A program made the position numbers and the translations under genes. A DNA stretch of 52,881 bases from Candidatus Peribacteria bacterium RIFOXYB1_FULL_54_35 (lineage in GTDB: Bacteria; Patescibacteriota; Gracilibacteria; Peribacterales; Peribacteraceae), in the NCBI GenBank assembly GCA_001787755.1, contig MFYJ01000004.1:906-53786 (forward strand), read 5' to 3'. Below, one piece after another: positions 31,693-40,186 of this stretch. The notes under the pieces were generated by a model that saw nothing but the letters and a program-made list of their open reading frames with translations, ran no database searches and was not told where the DNA came from. Position 1 is the first letter of the stretch. Each line of letters begins with the position of its first letter.

Positions 31693-32251
31693 TATTCTTC
31701 AGGAATGTTCGGCGGTGGAGCGGGGAGAGGCCACGTTCCTGGATAGCTGCGAAGTGCCCGGCTGTTCCGTATCCTTTATGCTCTTCAAACCCGTAGGGAT
31801 GTGTTTTTGCGTACCCGAGCATCAGCCGGTCGCGGGTGACTTTGGCGAGAATGGAAGCCGCGGAAATGCAGGGTTCTGTTTCGTCTCCACGGATGACTGC
31901 GCTGTGGGGGTAGTTAAACCAGAACCGGTCTCTCCCATCCACGAGGAGGTAGGTGGGCATCACTGATTTTTCGATGAGCGCAAGTGCCTCCTGCATGGCC
32001 TTTTCGGTTGCCGCGAGAATGCCGTACTGATCGATGTACGCAGCTTCGACGATGCCGATTCCCCAGGTGCAGTGTGCCACGATCCACTCGTACGCTTCTT
32101 CACGCTGCTTTTCTGTCAGCTGCTTGCTATCTTGGATGCGCTCATTGTTTCTGAGGCTTTTGATGAGGAGACAGGCTCCCGCCACCACTGGTCCCGCAAG
32201 TGCACCGCGGCCTGCTTCGTCGATCCCGACGATGACGGCCTTGGGAATCAA
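31646..32251 (-). CDS. rnhB: ribonuclease HII
   Basis: The 201-residue product is RNase HII, which removes ribonucleotides and RNA primers from DNA. It shows VIVGIDEAGRGALAGPVVAGA (catalytic Asp-Glu of the DEAGRG motif), DSKQLT, YLLVDGRDRF with the third acidic residue, and SILAKVTRDRLM followed by YGFEEHKGYGT. The start is taken as TTG 32251, whose last two bases lie in the TGA of the Mur ligase (TTGA). No ATG fits, so the start codon is a moderate-confidence choice. Overlap with the lgt end is 47 bp. Confidence 0.92.
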   Translation of the reverse strand: MIPKAVIVGIDEAGRGALAGPVVAGACLLIKSLRNNERIQDSKQLTEKQREEAYEWIVAHCTWGIGIVEAAYIDQYGILAATEKAMQEALALIEKSVMPTYLLVDGRDRFWFNYPHSAVIRGDETEPCISAASILAKVTRDRLMLGYAKTHPYGFEEHKGYGTAGHFAAIQERGLSPLHRRTFLKNITAAPLSTAPRPRAQ

Positions 32252-33534
32252 GGGCTGGTGCTCTGAAGAGTGCGCAGTATTTCGCGTGCAATTTCCGCTT
32301 CGTTCCAGGGGACGGGGCCTTTGAGCGTGGAAAAGCTGGTGTACGGGCCCATTCCGCAGAGCACCACTGCATCCCCCTCTTTCGCTTCTCTGAGGATCCA
32401 CGCAATTGCTTCCCGACGACTGAAGATCTTCTTCGCTTCGCATTTGTTCTGTTGCACTCCTGCCCACACTTCCTCCAGAACTTTGTGGGGATCCTCGCCG
32501 TATGTTTCATCTTCCGTTACCACCACTACGTCGGCGAGTTCACTCGCTATCCGGCCCACCTCCGGTCTTTTTTCCTTCATGCGGTTACCGCAGCTTCCGC
32601 AGAGCACGAGGACACGTCCGTGTTCTCCCACGACGGACCGCAGCGTGGAGAGTGTTTTGATGTATGCCTGCAGCGAGACGGTGAAGTCCACAAAGACGCT
32701 GAAATTCTGTCCCTCTTCTATCGGTTCCAGGCGTCCCGGGGGGCTCCGGAAATCCTGCAGAGCTTCCACACTGCGGCTCACTGGTACGCCGAGCGAGGAG
32801 CAGCAGGCAATAGCGCAGAGAGCGTTATCGAGATTGAATGAACCTGGAACAGAGAGGGTGAGTGTGAGAGGTTCCTCGCTCCCGGCATGCAGGAGTGCTG
32901 AGGAGCCGGTGGCGTGCAGTGAGATGTCAGACAGCCAGAAGTCCGCGTCGCAGTTGCCGTACGTGAGCATCTCCCGCGTGGGGATTTTCTGGTACATCTT
33001 GTAACTCTCATCTGCAGCATTGAGGATCATGGTCCCTCTGCCGCGGAGCATCAGGAAGATTTTTCCTTTGTCCTTCCGGTACTGTTCCATGGAACCGTGG
33101 TAGTCGAGGTGTTCCAGGGCAGTATTCGTGATGGCGGATACCGAAGGGAATGTGTAGCTGACGCGCCCCTGCACCAGCCCGTGGGAAGACATTTCCACCA
33201 CTGCGTGCGTGCTGCCCCTGGAGACGAGCTTACGGAGGAACCGCTGCAGAACGAAGGGGCTCATGGATGTCTGGTGCGTCATGTTCTCCTTGCGCTCGTT
33301 GCCGATTTGAAAATAGGTGGTGGAGGCCGAGCCCGCTGTGTGACCGGTCTTCAGGAGAATGTGCGCGACCATGCCGACCGTGGTTGTTTTACCATCGGTG
33401 CCTGTGATTCCAACGACGGTGAGCTTGCGCGCAGGGAATCTGTAGAGAACAGCGGCAAGAAAGGCTTTGAGGTGGTGCCACCACAACCGAAGGGGATGCC
33501 GCTGCGGGATGAGAGCTTTCAGTCGGCCTATCAT
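32248..33534 (-). CDS. Mur ligase family protein (MurE-like)
   Basis: The 428-residue product has the ATP-dependent Mur ligase central and C-terminal domains: GITGTDGKTTT (42-52), STHAVVEMSSHGLVQGR, TNTALEHLDYHGSMEQYRKDKGKIF and a C-terminal GEHGRVLVLCGSCGNR. It lacks the usual ~90-residue N-terminal UDP-binding domain. The VDYAHTPDAL segment of MurE reads VDFTVSLQAYIK, and the DNPR position that reads meso-DAP appears as DETYGEDP. The amino acid and UDP-MurNAc substrate therefore cannot be assumed. Its ATG overlaps the riboflavin-kinase TGA (ATGA), and rnhB follows through TTGA, so three proteins are translated from one message. Confidence 0.8.
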   Translation of the reverse strand: MIGRLKALIPQRHPLRLWWHHLKAFLAAVLYRFPARKLTVVGITGTDGKTTTVGMVAHILLKTGHTAGSASTTYFQIGNERKENMTHQTSMSPFVLQRFLRKLVSRGSTHAVVEMSSHGLVQGRVSYTFPSVSAITNTALEHLDYHGSMEQYRKDKGKIFLMLRGRGTMILNAADESYKMYQKIPTREMLTYGNCDADFWLSDISLHATGSSALLHAGSEEPLTLTLSVPGSFNLDNALCAIACCSSLGVPVSRSVEALQDFRSPPGRLEPIEEGQNFSVFVDFTVSLQAYIKTLSTLRSVVGEHGRVLVLCGSCGNRMKEKRPEVGRIASELADVVVVTEDETYGEDPHKVLEEVWAGVQQNKCEAKKIFSRREAIAWILREAKEGDAVVLCGMGPYTSFSTLKGPVPWNEAEIAREILRTLQSTSP

Positions 33535-33920
33535 GCAGCGCCAAGGATACCACGGCACTGCCTGATATCATCCAGTATCTGTGCTTTGAGTGCCTCGACT
33601 GAAGGGAAATTAAGGATCTTGCGGAGAAACTGCACGACGGTGACGGTCACGGTTGTGGGAAGGAAGGAGAGTTCGGTGTCTATGAGGTGTATTTCACAGG
33701 CGCGGGAGTCCTGGAACACCGGCCGGGGTCCGTAGTGCATGGCGCCCATGTAGCGGGTCGGGTTATCCTCAATCTCCACAAAGCAGGCGTAAATTCCCTC
33801 CTGCAACTTCTCGGGAACAGCCGCAAGGTCAATGTTGATAGTGGGAATGCCGTATTCCCTGCCTCTTCCAGCGCCGCTGATGGCCGATGCGCTGAATGTG
33901 AGTGGAACGGGAATCCCCAT
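33531..33920 (-). CDS. stand-alone riboflavin kinase domain
   Basis: The 129-residue product contains only the riboflavin kinase (RFK) half of RibF: GAGRGREYGIPTINIDL (the GRxLGFPTANI-type nucleotide/flavin motif), GIYACFVEI, YMGAMHYGPRPVF and EIHLIDTELSF. Typical bacterial RibF is bifunctional with an N-terminal FAD synthetase, which is absent here. RFK makes FMN from riboflavin. The ATG at 33920 gives a natural start; the frame is open upstream but overlaps the SLH gene. It couples to the Mur ligase by ATGA. Confidence 0.82.
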   Translation of the reverse strand: MGIPVPLTFSASAISGAGRGREYGIPTINIDLAAVPEKLQEGIYACFVEIEDNPTRYMGAMHYGPRPVFQDSRACEIHLIDTELSFLPTTVTVTVVQFLRKILNFPSVEALKAQILDDIRQCRGILGAA

Positions 33921-33936
33921 AGGACGGAGGTTAATG

Positions 33937-34971
33937 CTACTGCGCTTTTTCCATTGCTTCCCGGGCGCTGTCTGCCATGTTCTGCGCAATGGTCTGCACC
34001 TGGTCTCCGAGAGTGGCGAGGCTTATTTCTGCGCCTTTGGCCTGTTCAGCAAGCGACCAGGCATCTTTTGCAAGTTTCTCCGCCTGAGCGAAGTCGCTGT
34101 TCACGCCGCTGCGGTATGCACGGACAAGGGCGCGGAACGCTTCGGAGATCTTGAGGGCACCAATGACGATCGGTTCGTTTGGTTTGCTGGTGTGTGCGCC
34201 ACGAGCAGCGAGGAGAGCCCGTGCAGATGCGTACTCTGCCTGTGCGATGTTGTTGTTCTCCAGCATGGAGAGAATGATGATGATCTCATTCTCCGCTTCC
34301 GAAAGAAGTGCCTGTGTACGGCGTCCACGCTCGTACATGAGGTACCGGTGGAGGAGGAGTGCAGTCTCTCCGCGTGTCAATTCGTTTGCCGGGTGCAGGA
34401 GCCCGTCCTGACCGACCATTGTCATGGAAGAGGCGAGAGCAAAGCGAAGATAGGGGTAGAACCACTCATCCACATTGGAGACATCCGAAGAGAGAGGAAG
34501 GCGTATTTCGCTATACGCGCTCACAGGATCGACTTTCTGAGCAAGTAGAAGCATTTTTATGAATTCCACTTTCATGATAGGGCGTTCGCCAAGGAATGAG
34601 GTTTTCTTTGGCGGTCCGTCGACAATGCCGTTCGCTTTGGCGATTTCTACATACGGGAGGTACCAGGCATCCTGCGGGATGTCGCTGAAATTTGTACCCT
34701 GTATTTGATCGAGTTGTTCTTGTGTCACGAGTCCTCCGATAATGATTTTCAGTGCTTCCGCGCGGTTCACTTTCTGGTCCGGCCGGAAGGTTCCGTCGCT
34801 GTACCCTGCGATGATGTTCTGGCTTTTCAGGTACTCGGCTGCGGCAAACGCAGGATGATCGGGAGGGACATCGCTGAATGATTGCTGTTGTGCAAGAGCA
34901 AAACTCGGGCATGCAATGGCAGCAGAGATGCAAGCAGCAGCAACAGAGTGATGGAAGCGTATCATTGTCAT
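33937..34971 (-). CDS. S-layer-homology (SLH) domain protein
   Basis: The 344-residue product has a signal peptide (cleavage near ALAQQ, about 27) and three SLH domains: FSDVPPDHPAFAAAEYLKSQNIIAGYSDGTFRPDQKVNRAEALKI-type repeat (about 30-80), a second at 95-145 (FSDIPQDAWYLPYVEIAKANGIVDG) and a third at 160-215. A helical C-terminal domain (about 220-340) has Ala/Glu-rich segments. SLH domains bind secondary cell-wall polymers and anchor S-layer or envelope proteins. GATACT lies 6 nt before the ATG, another leaderless-type start. It heads the riboflavin-kinase/Mur ligase/rnhB series after a 16-bp gap. Confidence 0.92.
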   Translation of the reverse strand: MTMIRFHHSVAAACISAAIACPSFALAQQQSFSDVPPDHPAFAAAEYLKSQNIIAGYSDGTFRPDQKVNRAEALKIIIGGLVTQEQLDQIQGTNFSDIPQDAWYLPYVEIAKANGIVDGPPKKTSFLGERPIMKVEFIKMLLLAQKVDPVSAYSEIRLPLSSDVSNVDEWFYPYLRFALASSMTMVGQDGLLHPANELTRGETALLLHRYLMYERGRRTQALLSEAENEIIIILSMLENNNIAQAEYASARALLAARGAHTSKPNEPIVIGALKISEAFRALVRAYRSGVNSDFAQAEKLAKDAWSLAEQAKGAEISLATLGDQVQTIAQNMADSAREAMEKAQ

Positions 34972-35319
34972 GGGGAGAGAGTATCAGGCTGAGAGTATCA
35001 GAGTGCGCTCGCAGCGACAAGCAGGGCATACGTAGACGCTGCAGTCTCTGCGGAGAGAGCAGAAACACGCAGACAGACTATGTTTCTTATAAGAACTTTT
35101 CCATAGAGGAAGATTCGTGAAATCTCAGAGAGAAGCAGGCAGGGGGAAGGAGAGCGGGATGTCGTATTTCAGTACGGGTTGGTCATTTCAAGGATGACTT
35201 TCGAAAAGGAATATTCTGTCAGCTGAACGCTCAGATACATACAAACATGCCTCTTCTTGCGCTTTTGGAGTCTTTCCTCTTGAGAAAGGGAAGAGATCAG
35301 ATACAGAAGGACAGAGAAA
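34972..35319. other. non-coding region before the surface-protein island
   Basis: No gene is supported here. A doubled word GAGAGTATCAG (near 34976-35001) precedes the SLH start, and TTCTTATAAGAA at 35085-35096 is a 12-bp palindrome. A frame opening at 35247 runs into the HTH gene, but a strong promoter lies inside it, so its first part is not translated. Confidence 0.55.
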
Positions 35320-35348
35320 TTGACCAAAATGCTAAAATATATTATAAT
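35320..35348 (+). promoter_or_regulatory. strong promoter of the HTH/surface-protein operon
   Basis: TTGACC (35320-35325), a 17-bp A/T-rich spacer and consensus TATAAT (35343-35348) form the best sigma-70-type promoter in the window. Transcription would start near 35355. Confidence 0.85.
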
Positions 35349-35363
35349 ATCTATACAGAGGTC

Positions 35364-35933
35364 TTGAAACACACACGCAACACCACACTGCGGGATGTGC
35401 AAAGAATGCAGCAACGTGCAGAGTATTTAGAGTTGTCGCATGGAGCAGTGCTCCGGTTACAGTGGATTGCATTTTATTTGACGCATGGGAAGAACATTAG
35501 CGTTACCGCAAGGCATTTTGGCATCGCCCGTTCGACATTTGTCCGCTGGGAGAGCAGGTTTGATCCGCAGCATCCCTCCGCGATGGAAGAGCGCCCAAGA
35601 AGTCCGCGGAAGGTCCGCTGTCCGGAGACTCCTGCGGAGGCAATTGGATATATACAGCAGTACCGCAGGGAACAGCCCATGATTTCCAGGGAGCGAATCT
35701 GCGAGAAGCTGCGGAATGAGCATCACATTGCCCTCTCCAGTTCTACGGTTGGTCGCGAAATCCAGCGCCACGGGTTCTTTTTTGCGCAGACGCCATCGCA
35801 TGTCCAGAAGAGACGTGCTGCTCTGCAGAGGGGGCTACCTCGGAGTGTGGATGAACGCAAAGATCAAGAGGATGCGTCTCTTCCAGAGAGCGCAGATGGG
35901 GCGTTTTCATTTTCTCCGCAATTCAGCGTCTAG
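35364..35933 (+). CDS. helix-turn-helix protein (IS481-type transposase DNA-binding domain)
   Basis: The 189-residue product contains only the double HTH portion of IS481/IS3-like transposases: RLQWIAFYLTHGKNISVTARHFGIARSTFVRWESRFDP (first HTH, about 30-67) and a second HTH-like part with RERICEKLRNEHHIALSSSTVGREIQRHG (about 108-136). The DDE catalytic domain is missing, so it is probably a domesticated DNA-binding protein. Start TTG 35364 is preferred because AGAGG precedes it and its length matches the HTH of the fusion gene at 51.8 kb; ATG 35409 is an alternative. Its stop is one base before the next gene, so it is co-translated with a surface protein. Confidence 0.7.
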   Translation: MKHTRNTTLRDVQRMQQRAEYLELSHGAVLRLQWIAFYLTHGKNISVTARHFGIARSTFVRWESRFDPQHPSAMEERPRSPRKVRCPETPAEAIGYIQQYRREQPMISRERICEKLRNEHHIALSSSTVGREIQRHGFFFAQTPSHVQKRRAALQRGLPRSVDERKDQEDASLPESADGAFSFSPQFSV

Positions 35934-35934
35934 C

Positions 35935-36762
35935 ATGACACACAAACACATTTCCATCGGCTCACGCATTCTGATGGTCTGTACCATCCTGACTGTGTGC
36001 TCCGTACCGCGACAGGCAATTGCAGCGGAGAGCACATCATTCAAACTGTATGAAAATCATCCCAATACTGCGGCAGGAAATCCGGCTGCATCCACCAATT
36101 TCTCTTTTGATACCAATCGAATGACCTGGCGGCTGCTGCCGCTTGCAAGTTCCAGCTTCCGGCTGGTATCGGGCTTCACGCCATCTGGCGGGGGTGGGTC
36201 TTCCAGCGGAGGCGGCGGATCTTCCAGCGGCGGTGGTGGTGGTGGAGGCGGCGACGATAGTGGAGGGGGACACCGTGGGAGAGAGCCCGTACCTCCGCAG
36301 GAAGAACCGCCAGCAGAAACTCCGGTGGTTCCCGAGGAACTGCCTGAGTTATATCCATCGCTTCTGCCAGTGCGGCCTGCGGCACCGGTAAAACCAGCAC
36401 CGCAGGAAGCGCCTGGCGCTCCGCTTGCGCAGTTCTCTCGTGTGGGAAGGGAAGCGGGTGTTCTCAGAGTTCCTCTGATCGATGTACCTCAGCAGGCAGC
36501 ACCAGTACGGAGCGCTTGTCCGGTCATGGAGCTACAACAGATGTCTGTTTTGGTATTGCTCCTCCTGCTCGCGCTCTACTGCGTGGGATCTGCGTTCTTC
36601 CTTGTGCGGAAGGTACTGGCGATTCATACGTATCAACAAACAGATCGTTCCTCATCCTCTGCTGCTTCCCATGGTGGAAAGAGAAAGTCGGCATTTGCCA
36701 CGCGTGATCTTCACTTGCAATGCGAAAGAGTAAAACCTTCCAGGAACACCAAACGATCATGA
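35935..36762 (+). CDS. exported protein with Gly/Ser and Pro-rich stalk and C-terminal membrane anchor
   Basis: The 275-residue product has a signal peptide (to about 33, VPRQAIAAE), a small beta domain (SFKLYENHPNTAAGNP... to about 85), a glycine/serine linker (GGGGSSSGGG type), a proline-rich stretch (PPQEEPPAETPVVPEELPEL), one C-terminal transmembrane helix (about 203-225) and a basic tail. It looks like a wall-spanning display protein. Similar short beta domains with Gly-rich stalks occur on many bacterial surface proteins; no family name is certain. It lies between the HTH gene (1-bp gap) and the next gene (ATGA overlap). Confidence 0.7.
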   Translation: MTHKHISIGSRILMVCTILTVCSVPRQAIAAESTSFKLYENHPNTAAGNPAASTNFSFDTNRMTWRLLPLASSSFRLVSGFTPSGGGGSSSGGGGSSSGGGGGGGGDDSGGGHRGREPVPPQEEPPAETPVVPEELPELYPSLLPVRPAAPVKPAPQEAPGAPLAQFSRVGREAGVLRVPLIDVPQQAAPVRSACPVMELQQMSVLVLLLLLALYCVGSAFFLVRKVLAIHTYQQTDRSSSSAASHGGKRKSAFATRDLHLQCERVKPSRNTKRS

Positions 36763-38342
36763 CATTCCTTCGCGTCCGCATCGGCTTTGCACTCGCAGCG
36801 CTCTCCATGGGGGTCTTACTCCCCGCGGTTCTGCCGGTGCATGCTGCATCTGTGGGACCGCAGAGAATCGTCTACGATGCGCATCTGTTGAACAGCAGCG
36901 GTGACGCAATCACCACTGCCCACTCGGTGCGCTTCAGCTGGTGGACGAGCGCGGATTCCGTCGCCGGCGACACGACTGCAACAGGCACGCTCAACACAAG
37001 CGCATCCGCCTACGCGAACTGGCAGGAAGTGCATACGGTGACGCCGGACAGCAACGGGTACTTCTCCGTGGAACTCGGAAGCGTGACGGCGTTGCCGGAT
37101 TTGAGTACTTTCACGTCGCAGCAGCTCCAGAGTCTCTACTTGCAGGTGGAAGTAAAGGCCTCTGGTGTGGCGGATACTTCGTACGAGCTGCTTGACCGGG
37201 ATGCATCGGACAGTGCAGTGGATCGTTCTCCCATCGATACGGTGCCTTTTGCGTTGAATGCGGACAGAGTGGACTCGCATGATACGGGAACGGCCAGCGG
37301 TTCGATTCCCGTCCTGCAATCCGGTGGGCTCCTTTCGCTTGGGATGATCCCATCCGGGACTGACAGAAACGAGTTCACCATCGATGCCGATGACTCCGCT
37401 TCCGGATCTCTCACGCTGCGGTTCGGCACAACGCTCTCAAAAGAGCTCACCTACGACCAAAGCAACGGTTGGTTCAACTTCAACGATGACGTGAGGATAG
37501 AGGGGAGCCTGACTGTCACAGGGCTCATCAACGGGATCGATATTGCAACGCTGGGTGATTCGGTGGATACCCACCTGAAGGTTGCAAGCGGCGCAGGCCT
37601 GACGGTGAGCATTGCCGGCGGCAGCTACCGTATCAACAGTGCCATTACCGACTATGCAGGCAGCGGGAGTGTTGCTCTCTCTGATGAAACGACGAACTAC
37701 CTTTTCTTCACGGAAACCGGGCTCACCGTGAATACAATAGGATTCCCCACCGATAAGAGCTACATTCCGCTCGCTGCTGTGACAGCCGCAGCCGGGAGTA
37801 TTACAGGAGTGACGGACAGGCGGGTGCTCCAGAGCGATGACAGGGAACGCACCGTGGAGAGCGTCTTCCACCCGCAGTATGCCAATGCCGCGTTGCAGGG
37901 AGATGCAACCAATAACGTCGGCCAGCTCTCTGTGGACCACGACGAGATCTCCAAGAACAACTATTACCGCTGGACCAGCACCGTTTCTACCCTGCAGGAT
38001 TACGATGTCATTGTGCGTGTGACATTGCCACCGGATTTCAAGCAGTGGACAGCAGATCCGCTCAGCGTGACGTATCGGTCGACGTCGGCAGACAGCGCTG
38101 AGAACAAGCTGGATGTGTCGGTGTTCGATACCAACGGGACGCCCGTCGTACTCTCCGGTGCCACCACTGATCTCGCCGGTACCAGCTGGGCAACGACCAA
38201 TGTTGATTTCCTTGGATCTCCTGTATGGACTGCAGGGAATGAATATCTCATCAAATTCAAGATGTATGCCAGGGGGAATGCACAAATGCACTTGGGTGCA
38301 TTGAAGTTGCAGTACAGAGAATTCCTGTCGGGAGCAGAGTAA
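36759..38342 (+). CDS. exported beta-rich surface protein, tail-fibre-like
   Basis: The 527-residue product starts with a signal peptide (ALSMGVLLPAVLPVHAAS). The N-terminal domain (about 30-190) resembles a carbohydrate-binding/fibre domain and ends DTVPFALNADRV. A repeat unit FTIDADDSASGSLTLRFG...FNFNDDVRIEGSLTVTG (about 208-260) is shared with the other two surface proteins. The C-terminal domain (about 370-525, FHPQYANAALQG...LQYREFL) is homologous to the C-terminus of the next gene. Phage tail fibres and adhesins use such beta-solenoid repeats. Its ATG lies in the TGA of the preceding gene (ATGA). Confidence 0.72.
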   Translation: MTFLRVRIGFALAALSMGVLLPAVLPVHAASVGPQRIVYDAHLLNSSGDAITTAHSVRFSWWTSADSVAGDTTATGTLNTSASAYANWQEVHTVTPDSNGYFSVELGSVTALPDLSTFTSQQLQSLYLQVEVKASGVADTSYELLDRDASDSAVDRSPIDTVPFALNADRVDSHDTGTASGSIPVLQSGGLLSLGMIPSGTDRNEFTIDADDSASGSLTLRFGTTLSKELTYDQSNGWFNFNDDVRIEGSLTVTGLINGIDIATLGDSVDTHLKVASGAGLTVSIAGGSYRINSAITDYAGSGSVALSDETTNYLFFTETGLTVNTIGFPTDKSYIPLAAVTAAAGSITGVTDRRVLQSDDRERTVESVFHPQYANAALQGDATNNVGQLSVDHDEISKNNYYRWTSTVSTLQDYDVIVRVTLPPDFKQWTADPLSVTYRSTSADSAENKLDVSVFDTNGTPVVLSGATTDLAGTSWATTNVDFLGSPVWTAGNEYLIKFKMYARGNAQMHLGALKLQYREFLSGAE

Positions 38343-38406
38343 GAGGTTCAGCATTCTTTGTGATTGGCTGCTTTGATATATTTATGAAATGTCAAGTTAC
38401 TGATTC

Positions 38407-38435
38407 TTGTCATAAGTAAGAAATATCATTATAAT
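38407..38435 (+). promoter_or_regulatory. promoter of the 38507 surface-protein gene
   Basis: TTGTCA (38407-38412), a 17-bp spacer and TATAAT (38430-38435) precede the gene. Unlike most others, this transcript has a ~65-nt leader, with a hairpin CATTCTG/CAGAATG (about 38447-38467). Confidence 0.8.
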
Positions 38436-38506
38436 GTGAAGAAACATTCTGAAAATCACAGAATGCTTCATGAGGAAAATACAGATACATCTCACTCTTG
38501 AATCAT

Positions 38507-40129
38507 ATGTCTCCTTCTCTGCGGTTCCGGCTTCTTCTCTCGGCAGGCGTTGCCACGGCAATGATATTTGGAATACTCCCTCCTGTTGCAGAGGCGAGCA
38601 GCTGGAGCCCGACGCTGCTCGTGAATACGGAATCGTTCAATATCATTGACGATGGCGATGGTTCTTCAAATATCGAGCTCCGCTTCGGGGACAGCGCCAA
38701 TGAAATACTCCGCTGGGACATCACGAATGCGCGGTTCCAGTTCACCGATGATGTTCATGTGGAGGGAAACATCACCGGCAGCGGCACGCTCACTGTGGAT
38801 GGCGCGATGAAGACGAAGAGTGATTTCACGCTGAACTCGGATAACGGCGCAGCGGATGCAGTGCTCACCTTCGGATCGGACTCAGTAAGCGAAACGCTGA
38901 AGTTCCTGAATAACGAAGACCGGTTTGAATTCAGCGATGACCTCAGGGTTACCGGCGGGATGTACGCATCGGGATCGCTCATTGTGGACGGTGCTGCCAC
39001 CTTTAAATCAACTCTGAAGATCAATGGTGTTACGTACACGTTCCCGTACAGCGACGGGACCTCTTCCGGAAAGGTACTGAAAACGGACGGCGCTGGCAAG
39101 CTTGTGTGGTCCACGGATCAAAATACTGCCACCACCTACCAGGCAGGAGAGGGTATCCAATTGAGTGGTACTGTGTTTTCCCTCACCGATACGGTAACGG
39201 GGACGCTTTTGCAAGCTGCTACCACGCTGGCTTCCTCCGGCAATTTGGTTGTGGAGACTACGACGACGCTCAATGGTGCAGCAACCGTGAACAGTACGCT
39301 CGATACGACCGGCAATATCACCACGGATGCAAACCTCACTATCAATGAGGACAACGGCGCAGCGGATGCTGTGCTGACCTTTGGAAGCGATGGCACCGCT
39401 GAAACATTGAGTTTTTTGAATACGGCGGACAGATTTGAATTCAGCGATGATGTCTATGCAACCGGGGTCGTGCGTGCACATGGCGGTCTTTCCGGTGCTT
39501 CCCTCACGGTTGATGGTGCTTCTGTGAGCATCAATGGTGCTGCCTATTCCTTCCCGAATTCCTACGGCTCGGCGAATCAGGTGCTCACCTCGAACGGTGC
39601 GGGGTCGCTGACATGGTCCAACCTCCAGAACGGATCCGGCAATACCGTCTTCCTCAGTCCCGAGTACCCGAATGCCGTGTACTTTGCGAGCGGATCCTCG
39701 TTTATCGGCCAGCTGTCTGCTTCCGGTGGCAACCTTTCCAGTCTGGAAAATAACTACAAGTGGACTTCTACAAAGGCTTCCATCCAGGATTACTGGGTTT
39801 CCTCCCGGATCAAGGTCCCGCACAATTTCTCCAGCTGGGCGCCGACACCCATCCAGTTCCGCTACAAGACAGGGACGGCCACGGCTTCGCAGAACCATAC
39901 CACTGTGCGCTTCTTTGACACCGCGGGGACGGAAATCGCTTTGACGAACGGCGGAGGACTCACGAGTACCTCGTGGACCACGGCGAATATCACAGGCCCG
40001 CAGGCTTCGGGCACGTACACGCCGGACGGGTATATCACGGTCATGGTGAAGCTTGCAGCGAACAGTACTGCTTCTGCGCAGACGAATGCGGGGTACATGA
40101 ACCTCAACTGGCGGACAACGACGCCTTGA
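38507..40129 (+). CDS. exported beta-rich surface protein with tail-fibre-like repeats
   Basis: The 540-residue product has a signal peptide followed at the mature N-terminus by ASSWSPTLLVNTESFNIIDD, the same module found after the membrane helix of the fusion protein at 49.6-51.8 kb. It carries two copies of a repeat containing DNGAADAVLTFGSD...ETLxFLN...RFEFSDD (about 105-150 and 281-325) and a C-terminal domain (VFLSPEYPNAVYF...NLNWRTT) related to the end of the 36759 protein. ATG 38507 was chosen; TTG 38498 would add three residues. It converges with the giant NHL gene across 57 bp. Confidence 0.75.
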   Translation: MSPSLRFRLLLSAGVATAMIFGILPPVAEASSWSPTLLVNTESFNIIDDGDGSSNIELRFGDSANEILRWDITNARFQFTDDVHVEGNITGSGTLTVDGAMKTKSDFTLNSDNGAADAVLTFGSDSVSETLKFLNNEDRFEFSDDLRVTGGMYASGSLIVDGAATFKSTLKINGVTYTFPYSDGTSSGKVLKTDGAGKLVWSTDQNTATTYQAGEGIQLSGTVFSLTDTVTGTLLQAATTLASSGNLVVETTTTLNGAATVNSTLDTTGNITTDANLTINEDNGAADAVLTFGSDGTAETLSFLNTADRFEFSDDVYATGVVRAHGGLSGASLTVDGASVSINGAAYSFPNSYGSANQVLTSNGAGSLTWSNLQNGSGNTVFLSPEYPNAVYFASGSSFIGQLSASGGNLSSLENNYKWTSTKASIQDYWVSSRIKVPHNFSSWAPTPIQFRYKTGTATASQNHTTVRFFDTAGTEIALTNGGGLTSTSWTTANITGPQASGTYTPDGYITVMVKLAANSTASAQTNAGYMNLNWRTTTP

Positions 40130-40186
40130 GGATGAGAGAAGATGAGGGTGAGGATCAATCCTCTTCCGGCACGGCCCGGAGGCGGG

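Noticed and set aside
35247-35363. Upstream extension of the HTH gene to ATG 35247
   Set aside because: A near-consensus promoter (TTGACC-17-TATAAT) lies inside this stretch, and the fused HTH homologue has no matching extension.
35364-35933. Complete IS481-family insertion sequence
   Set aside because: No DDE catalytic domain follows and no terminal inverted repeats or target duplications are visible; only the DNA-binding part is present.
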